NCBI GenBank assembly: GCA_039545355.1
Contig: BCJJ01000010.1
Coordinates: 794,889 to 858,888, forward strand
Length of the DNA stretch: 64,000 bases
From: Trichosporon coremiiforme
Taxonomy: Eukaryota > Basidiomycota > Tremellomycetes > Trichosporonales > Trichosporonaceae
Reading direction: 5' to 3'
The position numbers were made by a program, and so were the translations under genes. Shown piece after piece: positions 52,921-64,000 of this stretch. Under the pieces are notes generated by a model, which saw nothing but the letters and a program-made list of their open reading frames with translations, did no database searches and was not told where the DNA came from. Every line of letters starts with the position of its first letter. Positions within the stretch are counted from its first letter, which is position 1.

Positions 52921-54105
52921 GTCAGTTAAAGTGTCAAGCAGTTGACAAAGCTTACCATTTTTTTACGACAGCTAAGAGATTAGAGAAGAGAGATATGTCT
53001 AGGTGGGGCAGAGAAGTGATGATTCGACAGACGGTGCGTGCACTGGATGTTGTTGTCGTCGTGTTGATGTCGCTGGGCGGTGCCTGGGCTTGCTCAGGCC
53101 AAGCGGGTGTAAAGTCGCGTGGGAAAAAACGTGACGGACGGACGCGTCGTGAGAGCGGAAGCAAATGAAAAGATTGCCTCTTAGTCACGTGGGGAAACGG
53201 CAATACGAAAGAGCCTAGTAGATTTTGCGGAGCTACCACACGTCATGAGCATGCGACCAGGACGGCTGAGGATGCGCCGGCGGCCCCACTGGTGTTGAAA
53301 AGGATCCGTCGCCACCGACGTATTGACCCAATGGCCCACCGCAGCGGCAGTAAGTGGGCATAGGGCACAAGGGCGTATGACGCGCGACGTGAAAAGATTT
53401 TCACTGGAATATTGCGCCCGCGTGCCGCGCGTTGGTCATGACAGCGATGGTCGATGGTCGTCGTTGCCACCCAGCCAACGGGAGTCCAAGGAGTCCAAGT
53501 CGCCACTGGGCGCTGACCGGTGTACGGTGTCCGTCCAAGGCGCATGCCTGTGTGTGCGTGCCTGTGTAGCTGTATCGCCTGGGTGCTGAACCTGGGCACC
53601 TGCGCCCGTTTCCAAGTGCGAGCACACCGTAGGACCGTAGGGGGCCAAACCCTGAGCCGCTTCCTCCCTCTAAGCCCTCCCCGTTCTGCTAGCCTGTGTT
53701 ACTCGGCCCAGGACCCTCCGCTCGTCCGCCTGGCGCCCCTCACCCCTCACCTCGTCACCCACCCACTCACGTTCCAGCCTCAGCTCCTTTTACAGCTTTT
53801 CAGTTCCATTTTCTCTTTCTTCTTTCCTCATCATCCCCCTCCCCTCTCTTACATTTATCTTCCCAAAAACATCGAAAAACATCCTCTTTCGGATCGTACT
53901 CGACTCTCCTTCACTGGCTCTCGATTCACGATACGACTTGCACGCTCTTTTCGCTCTGTACAACTACTATAGACCGAGAAGACTCTGAAGAATCACACTT
54001 CTTCCCGCACCCATCAACCAACCCCGCCCTATCCCATCAAACGCGTCCTCTCGTTGCACCCATTCACGGTCGCGACAAACCCCTTTGAACCCCTCTAGAC
54101 AAGTT
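52921..54105. promoter_or_regulatory. Divergent promoter region of MLC1 and DED1 with the long DED1 leader
   Basis: About 1.2 kb between two start codons. The DED1-proximal half (about 53660-54105) is C/T-rich and nearly free of G, typical of a strong promoter and leader. No TATA box could be fixed. No gene seen. Confidence 0.5.
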
Positions 54106-56400
<2,295 letters not shown>

Positions 56401-59400
56401 GCTGCGAGCTTTCCACCGCTCCCCGCGACGCCTCGAATGGTGTCAACTTTGATCTGGCTGGGATTTCTCTGCTCCGAGGTTGGCACTGACGCCGCAGTGA
56501 CACGAGTGTAAACACGATCGGTCGCTGCGCAGTCCTGTTCCTTATCTTTTTCGCTTTCCCCCTTCCCCCGTTTCTCCTGTTTCGATTGCATCAACAAGGA
56601 TTTTCGCCCGTCTCAACATCAAGCAAGCATTGTGTTCACACGCGTCCAACCAACCCTTACAACCAACTCAACCTGCAACAATACAACAATTTTCATCATT
56701 TGACAACTGCCGCATCTTTCGTTATCCCCTCATCGGTCTTGATAATACTCCGCGGCGCTGTTGCCACCCGACGAAATGGACGTTTTGTGTCACGACACGC
56801 AACTAGAGCACCGGCTTGCTCCCCTCCCGTGTGACGGCGGAGACGCAACCTCTCGATACCCTCGAAATCAACAAGTTTTCCGTGTATGATATAGAAATTC
56901 TGGCACCCTATTCCGACGAACGATTCCCTACCCGCCTGACTAATGGCGACGAGGCACACGAACTGCAACGTCTCAACCCCCTGCATGTGGACACCCCACC
57001 TCCACCAACTTTCTCCTTCATTGTGCCGACCCCCCGCTGTTAGGATTCCTGGGAATTATTTCATGTAGCAAGAGACTTTTGGGCAATTAGACGCTAGAGG
57101 CTAGAGAAATAGAAGTAGAAGCTTTTTCCAGCGGCCTCACCGGCGTTTTTGTGCCTGTATGTCTCTCTCTGAGACGTATGAATAGAGTGCGCTACCACAT
57201 CCAGCGAGCCTGCTCGCGGTCTTTGAGCAATAAACGAGCACACAAACATGCGAGCATAGATTGACTGACGAGCTAAGCACACGAGCACTGAATTGACAGG
57301 TAGAGTAAGCCACAAGCGGAGCAAAGTTTTGCGGAATCCGCCAATCCCTTGGCGCCCGTCCTAGACGGAACGCAGCCCGACGCAAGTCCGAAGAAGGGCC
57401 GAACAGGTGCGGTGCAGTCCGACGTCGGAATGCGCCTAGGGAGGGGTTCCGAGCGAGCGCGTGTGCACGCATGGGCGACGAGTGCGGTCTGTCGGAGTGC
57501 ACAGAGGGAGGGGAGAGAGTGTGAGCCTGATATCAGGCAGATCTGCAGGTTTGTATTGGCCGTGGAGTAGAGAGGGCCTGAGGTTAAATTGCATGGCACC
57601 GCCATGCAGGTCTCATTCGCGAAGAGGGTGGCCTGCCCGTCGTTCGCGTCGGTGACGGCCGCCGCATACTGAACAGAACGACTAGGACTAGGGCTACGAG
57701 TGACTAGAGACATTCGGAGCCGACAGTGTACGTAACTCCGGTGCTGGTGAAGAGGCGGAATGCGTCCCACTTGTCTTCTACAGGAGGGGAAGTGGCAGCT
57801 GGCAAGACGGAGGCGGACAAGAGCACTGGCCCGCTCTCCCACTGCTGTGCTACTGTCCTGCGAAGGTCCAACCGACATACACTCCAAATGCCCACAGTTC
57901 CCATTCTGAAATGCAGACGTTCATCAGCCTACCATCAGTAGAACCAGCAATCTATGACAGTGATTGACAGTCTCGCTGTGGACCGGCGACTTCCCAGAGT
58001 CGGCGAGATACCGCTTGCATTTGCGCTTCCGAGGGTTCTCCCCACCCAACAATAAAACGCCTCAGACCGAATCCTCCTGATGCGGCGTAGTATGCATGAT
58101 TAACAGAATTTATCCCCATTCCTTCGTCTTTGGTGAAGGGAGCAATCAGAGAGGGGGAGATCTGCGAGTGGACTCTGCCGCCGGACGTAAGCCGCAGCGT
58201 ATCGAGGCATGTGCTTTGTGAGCGCGGGACAACTTGCGTATCTCTACGACGCGCTGCAAGCGACTGGTGGCTTGGCGCGCCTCACTTTGGCTTCCATGCC
58301 TCACGGCTCAATGGTCATGGCTGATGGCGTTGTGGACTACCAATGGTTACAGAGGCTCGTAGCTTGTCTCACTTCCCTGCTTGTCCACACGATATCAATG
58401 CTTGAGCCCGCTATCGTATACGCCCCTCGCTCGCACAAACTGAGGGGCCAGAGGGACAGGCGAGCCATCCCCGGCGGGTCGTCGGATCGTCAGACTTGTT
58501 GCTGGTGCGAGCCCGACGAAGCTGGCGAGAACCCGACGAGGCATGAGGTATTTCTCCCGACGCGCTGTCCCGATGTGAGGGACCACACCACACCCACTGC
58601 GCGATGCTGGTCTAATTGGGCAAGGGACATTGTGAGGATCGCTCTGGCATGAGATAGTGTGCAGATCTGGCGAACATGCTGTGCGTTGCCGGGCTGGTGC
58701 GAGAACCAGAACAGAGTGAATGCCTAGCGCCCGAAGCGCTTATGCTTCGCTTGCGTTTGGTTGATCCAGAAGGTGAACGCAGCAGATCTTCCCTTTCCTA
58801 GGCTGCCAACTGGTGCGCCGGCGACTTCGACCCCTGTGGTCGTCTTTCCACTGACAGATCTGGTCGTCTCTGACAGGCCGGCTCATCCGTGTACGGAGCC
58901 TGCACTGTTGTGACAGCTCATGTGGGCTATCTACGGCCCATCAGAACGTGCAGAAATCGAGCACATCTTGGGATGTAGGATGCACTGTCCGCCGGGCTCG
59001 GTGAGATTGTAGCTTCAGCGTATATGCGAACAACCCTTAACCCTGACCCAGGCGGCTCTGTGCATGGATGAGACTTTTGCTTCTGCACCCGGCGCTGCGC
59101 GGTGCACGCGGCGTTCAGAACAGTTCCTGCTGACGCTGACTGACAGTTGACCTGAGCACTTCCTGAGAAATATGCCTGATGAAGATCTGCGAGGACGTTG
59201 AGGCCGAATGAGAAGGCAAGGAACAGAAAAGGCAGGCAGCGTCGATGATCCGGGGGGCACGGCGCAGCGGGTGACCCACTCGGCAGGACCAGTGATGAAT
59301 TCGGCGGGCATGAGGGCCCTCACCCCCCGCGCATACCCGTTGCACAACTTTGGAAGCTCGGCGCGGGATCAGGGGGGTCTCCAGAAGGGCCGCTGCCGCG

Positions 59401-60262
59401 CTGCCGTGGTGCCGGATTCCGCGTCACATTCCATTGACCCTCTGTTCCCCACCCAGCACCCGAAGACTCCCTTTCGCACTCCGCTCCGCCGACCTGACCT
59501 CGCGTACCGTACCTCGCTCAACCGCCGGTAGACCTCTTGGCTGTTGACTTCGACTTGAGTTTGTTTTTCTCATCCTCCCTTTACACCGTACTCTCTCCAC
59601 ACACTTTCGTTTTGCTTGTTTTCTCTTTGCCCGCCAATCCGCCTTGCATTCCCACACACACTGCACACAGCGCAACACGCAAATTCAGGCTACGCTTCGT
59701 TCCTACGTTTCCGCGCCGACGCACGAATCACACCAATAATCCAGTGAACGACCCGCGATCCCGAAAACTTTGTTCCCAGCGACGATACTATCAACAGGAA
59801 CAAAGACTGGCTATCGGCTGTATCCAGGACTGCGAGAACACCGAGCGAGCACTGATAGAAAACGTTCGCTCCCCCGCTGGCACCTGCTCGGTCTGACGCC
59901 TGACAGTCCGCTAGTTCGGACTGAGTGACTCACGCACCGAGGTTCGGTTCGATCCCACAGATCCGCCCGCCCGCCTGCTCGCCTGCTCGCCTTCTCGCCT
60001 TCCTCGACCGACGTCAACAGGCAACGACAGTCCTGTTTACCGTTGTCTTGTTGCATCTCCACACTCGCTCTTGCACCATTACGACTCTTGCGTCGCACGC
60101 CCATAGTTGAAGGGCGTCACGTGTTACTCCGACAGCAGCTTCCTGATCTCTGCTTCGCACTTCATATTCTGCACCACCACGAGCGCGATCTGAAGAGATC
60201 TGATCGACACCACACCCCATAGCAGACGACATAGCTCCTGACCCCCACAGACACCGCCCACC
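56401..60262. other. Long spacer without a supported gene
   Basis: 3' flank of DED1 (AT-rich to about 56740), then 3 kb in which I cannot support any gene. A minus-strand open frame (57704-57904) and another overlapping downstream frame (57273-57887) have no family likeness and contain no clear splice joint. The last 700 bp (about 59530-60260) are C/T-rich and serve as leader of the next gene. Confidence 0.5.
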
Positions 60263-62859
60263 ATGCTTGTTTGGTTGGTCGTACTGACCACCATCAGCTT
60301 GGTGCGGGCGGGCTACATGACGGTCGGGATGAGCGAGTGCGTTACCGTCCATATGTGCTCACGCTGACCTACCCCAGAGCCCGGCAATGCAACATGTCCT
60401 CCGTTCAGTGGAAGGGCGACGATGGGCCGTTCCATCTCCTCCTGACGCCGGTGAGTCAAGTGGGCAGCTGCAGCATCCACGCACGGCGCCCGGTGCTGCT
60501 GCTGCGGATCCGGAACAGCTCAGGCTCGCTCAGGTCCAATGGGACTAATGGATGGTGCACCGGCAACCGACCGGCTGACCGTCCTGACCGCCCGCACAAA
60601 TTTCGGCGCAGCAGGGCTGAAACGCTGACCTTCCCACAGACAACGTTCGAGCAGTACGGGTACAACGTGTGGGTGCCGAGCATCCCCAACGGGACGAACA
60701 AGTACGACCTGCCGATAAATCTGCCGGCTGGGCTGCAGTTTGTCGTGACCGTGTGGGGCCAGAGCGGCGTCGAGTACGCGGGCACAACAGACGTATTGAG
60801 TAAGCCGACGCCGATTGTCCGAGTCTGAAGCTGACCTACAGCCGTCCTCCCGTCCCCCAACAAGACGACGTCATGCTTCCTGAACAACAAGCAGATCAAC
60901 GATCTGTACACGTTTGCGTTCAACATTAGCGACTCCCACGACAGCCGCCCGCCCCAGTGCTCGAACTTGACGATATCGTGGCCGACGTCGCTCGAGAGCG
61001 AGATCGACAATGGCTCCGACACGAACACGAGGACGGACTTGTGGATGCTGGACCGCCGAGACGAGACTGCCGAGCCCGTCGCCGAGCTCGACGTTGAGGT
61101 CGAGGACGTCGAGGCGCGCGGGGCCAACGACGACTTCAGCTCTGGCGCCAACCGCACTACAGGCACTTGGAACACGACCACCCCGCCAACGCTGTTCGGC
61201 ATCATTCCGTTAGGCAACTCGTTCTCGATCCCCGTCACGTACGACAAGGACCGGGAGAAGCAGTTCGGCCTGCCCGACCAGTACCTCTCTCACAATCCCA
61301 CGACGTGGACGGAGAAGGGCGTAACATCCTTGAACTGGACGGTGAACTTGGCCAAGGGCACGCGCTTCATCCTCGTCGCCGGTATCGGGAGCCAGGAGCA
61401 GTGGGCGTCCGGCGGTAGCAGCGAGATGATGACTGTCGGCCAGGGATCGAGTACGTGCTTCAACGTTGGCGGTTCCAAGCCTTCCGTCACGCTGTCGGGA
61501 ACGTCAACGGGCGCGCTCGAACCGACGGAGACGCTGCCAGACCCCGAGCCGGACCACGGTGACGACAATCAGACGACGTCGCGGTGGACGGGCGTCATCC
61601 TCGCGTGCATCTTCAGTGTGCTGGGTACTGCGCTGCTGTGCATACTGTTCTGGTGCTGCTGTCGCGTGCGGCGCGAACGGCGGCAGGCCGTGAAAGCCGG
61701 GCGGCCGAAACCGTCCTTCGTCAACCTGGCCAGCTTCGGTAAGCTCGACCGCAAATACAAGCCGCCCGACACGCAGCTCGACCTCATGGGGCCGGAGCAC
61801 CGCGACGATGCGAGTGACGGCACGCCGACGCATACCATGTTCGGCCAGCGGCCGTACTCGACAGTCACGTCGCAGGGGTACGACCGAGGCAGCATGGGCT
61901 CCGAGTCCTTCGCCGACTACAACGGGTACCCGTACAGTCCCCCGCCGGTGGGCACGCGCAACTCGCTCTACGACGCGGCCGTGCCGTACCGCAGTTCGAC
62001 GTACGACCGGAACAGCGCGTACGACCGGAACAGCATGTACGACGACAGTGTACAGCCGTACTACTACCCGACGACAGGGAGCCCGACGACAACGTCTCCT
62101 CCCGCGGCGGTGGGCAGCAGTCTGCCGCGGAGGAACCAGAGCTACGACCACATGGGCGACTTCATGGGCCGCCAGCCCTCGATGGACGGCATCAGCTATC
62201 CTCCCATGGCCCACAGTTTGCCTCCTCTGAAACGTCAGCTCCTGCTTGGCGAAGGACCCGAGGAACACAACGACTCGACAGAGCAGCTCGTTCAGCTGAA
62301 GCGGGATACTATTGCGGCGCTCGACCGGCCGGGCGAGTCCTCCCGGGGTTCTTCCACAACCAGCGTACCCGGCATGCTGACGGTGGACACGAATATCGAC
62401 CCGGCCGTCCGCGGCTTCTCGCCCTCTCCCATCTCAGGGCTCGAGGACGACAACGATCCGCAAGGCGCGTACGTCGTGCACCGAGACGCTGGGCGGATTC
62501 CGAATAGCCCTGCGGCCACGAGCACGCGTGTCGTGGAGCTGCCGCCCCGATACGAGGAACTGAACTGGGACCGCGAGGCGAGCGGGGACGTGATCGAGGA
62601 AGCTGAGGCGAATCTCAGCACCATGCTGGCTTCGCCGTCCTCCCCGGCGGGCGTCAGGCATCCCTCGCCCCTACCTCCCGGAGCGAGGTCACTGCCCCAG
62701 AGCAGAAGTCCGGGGCCGACTAGGTCCCCAGGCCCAATGTCGCCGAGACCTAGGTCGAGCGGACCGGGCAGTCCCCTGTCTGGTGTCTCCGGATCGCCGC
62801 TGGGGTCGCCGAGGGCCGCGCAGGAGCCACGCCAACGCGAAACCCACGGCATCATCTAA
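60263..62859 (+). CDS. Large type I membrane protein with PPRY motif, function unknown
   Basis: Four exons, 60263-60336, 60378-60450, 60640-60799 and 60842-62859, give 774 residues. A signal peptide (MLVWLVVLTTISLVRA) leads into an outer region of about 330 residues with two related segments. Each opens with a cysteine, a hydrophobic strand and W (CNMSSVQWKGDDGPFHLLL; CSNLTISWPTSL..), and there are several NxS/T sites. One helix lies at about 351-374 (GVILACIFSVLGTALLCILFWCCC), followed by RVRRERR. The long cytosolic part (400 residues) is Ser/Pro/Tyr-rich with repeated YDRNS units (about 480-492) and the PY motif ELPPRYEELNW near 668. It resembles a widespread but uncharacterised class of basidiomycete surface proteins; possibly a cell-wall sensor (inference). 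Shares only the single-helix/PPxY design with the 23-37 kb array. Confidence 0.85.
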
Positions 62860-64000
62860 CGTCGCCGCGCCTCTTCCCTCAACCAACACACATCTATCCA
62901 CTCCCTATCTTGGCCCACCACATCACCACCACAATCTTGAACCCACACCCTGGAGCTCCCGAGCTCCGACAGTCAGCCTGCCAGGCGAGCAGACCAGACA
63001 CTCAAAACGGACACTCCCACTCTTCTTGCTCATTCTTGACGAAACCGCCATTCACTCTCTTTCTGCCGGTTAACTCAGCATCACGACACAACTAGCACGA
63101 TCACGGACACTTTTCTTCTTGTTGTATCATTATGGGACGCGCGGAAAGCGCAAGCGATGCATCGATGTCGTCGCACAACTCCACCGGCCGCGGAGCGGGC
63201 TGTGTGTGTAACACTACCTGAAGGGTTTACTGAGGAGGACTTGAGGAGGGAAGGCAGCTGGTGAAGGTAGGGAGGTGAGGGGCGCACAGGGTCGAAGGCA
63301 AGGGGGTCGTCGGGCGTACAGACACAAGGCGCAGTGACGCTGGTCGATTCAGCTGGAGGAGCAGAGGGACGGAGGGCGCAGCGCTGCTCCTCGTTCAAGT
63401 CTTTGTTTTGTGTCACCTGTCCAGCTTAGCATTGCACTTGCACCCTTCATCTGCGGTTGTCTTCCAACACTTGGAGTGAGGCGGAGAGAAGACACAGCGG
63501 TGAGCTGTCCCGCCTCGCGGTGTAGCTGGCGCCAGTCCGCCTGTCTGTTAATCCGCCCGGCCCGCCCGGGTGGTGAGCGGACATGCCGCTGTAGAGCTGA
63601 TACCAGTCCTGCCCCGTAGGCTGTACACCCCGGCGTGAGCTGACTCCAGGGTGGATTGAGGTGTGAGCTGCAGTGGGAAAAAGATGCGTTATGCTTCGGC
63701 AGTAGTGCTTGAGCTGATACTAACACGCCAGGTGTGAGCTACACGGCGGGTTTGCTTAGCTGACCGCAGACGTTCTGTGAGGGGCAGGGAGGTAGGCTCC
63801 GCGTCACCAGTCCTTGGGCATAGAAGCTGCCAACTCGTTGGTTGGAGCTGATCCCAGATGCGAGCTGAGGTGTAAGCTGTCCATACTACTGGCACCTAAC
63901 CCCAGCGCTCCCCGACATGGTAAGAAGAGGTGAGTCGAAGTGGCTAGGGCCAGCGCCGTCCTAGCTGATTTCAAATCTTGACGGAGGAGTAAGTTGTGGG
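62860..64000. other. 3' flank and a stretch full of splice-site-like words
   Basis: No gene recognised. Between about 63495 and 63965 words such as AGCTGATACCAG, AGCTGACTCCAG, AGCTGACCGCAG, AGCTGATCCCAG and CTAACCCCAG (acceptor-like) alternate with GTGAGCT or GTAAGCT (donor-like). Either a worn repeat or the start of a gene cut by the window edge. Confidence 0.45.

Noticed and set aside
57273..57904. Two overlapping minus-strand open frames, one starting with ATG at 57904, containing a possible NxT-rich stretch
   Set aside because: No joint splices them in one frame, no family likeness, and codon use does not favour C/G endings. Left as spacer.
59935..59965. GGTTCGATCCC, resembling a tRNA B box
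   Set aside because: The flanking bases do not form a T-stem and no A box or acceptor stem lies upstream.
60263..62859. Membership of the large PPRY membrane protein in the 23-37 kb array family
   Set aside because: Different size, domain order, intron phases and strand, with no shared promoter words. Only the PPxY principle is common.

Overview
The window is nuclear DNA of a basidiomycete yeast. Evidence: GC-rich genes with C/G-ending codons, many short introns (38 nt upward) with GTGAGT/GTAAGT donors and CTGAC or CTAAC branch points 4-8 nt before the acceptor AG, and a urease accessory protein of the Cryptococcus Ure7 type. Gene content and intron style suggest Tremellomycetes, probably Trichosporonales (Trichosporon, Cutaneotrichosporon or Apiotrichum kin). 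This assignment is inference. Exons were joined by eye from splice signals and reading frame.

Left part (0-22.8 kb), ordinary housekeeping genes: ribosomal protein uL24/RPL26 (5' partial, with ambiguous bases in an intron); a long protein shaped like the helicase eIF4A whose catalytic motifs have decayed; the microtubule plus-end protein Bim1/EB1; a DHA1-type major facilitator transporter; an unrecognised protein with a paired CX3C motif; the Rab/prenyl adaptor PRA1; urease accessory GTPase UreG; and the F-box/WD40 ubiquitin ligase subunit Cdc4, whose stop codon is followed by 151 further open codons.

Middle part (22.9-36.9 kb), the unusual region: about a dozen very small genes, all on the minus strand. 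Most encode a single-pass membrane protein with a short N-terminus or signal peptide, one membrane helix and a proline-rich tail ending in PPxY or LPxY motifs (ligands of WW domains, e.g. of the Rsp5/Nedd4 ubiquitin ligase). Several are split by one phase-0 intron just after the helix, and several share a promoter layout (ATGCATC(GCC), then CTTAAG or TATAAG about 45 nt before the start). A gutted Ty1/copia retrotransposon sits inside the array and appears to have truncated one member. I do not recognise these proteins. The array is the best candidate for an undescribed system, possibly a set of membrane adaptors that recruit a WW-domain ubiquitin ligase.

Right part (41-64 kb), housekeeping again: an Nrc-2/Fpk1-type AGC kinase, U3 processome protein Utp6, a Golgi-type monothiol glutaredoxin, helicase subunit Mcm5 (its ATG alone on a 3-nt exon), a myosin light chain, DEAD-box helicase Ded1, and a larger signal-anchored membrane protein that also carries a PPRY motif. 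Spacers of 1-4 kb (0.9-4.6, 12.2-13.9, 37-41 and 56.4-60.2 kb) show no gene I can support. No tRNA, rRNA or CRISPR array was found.
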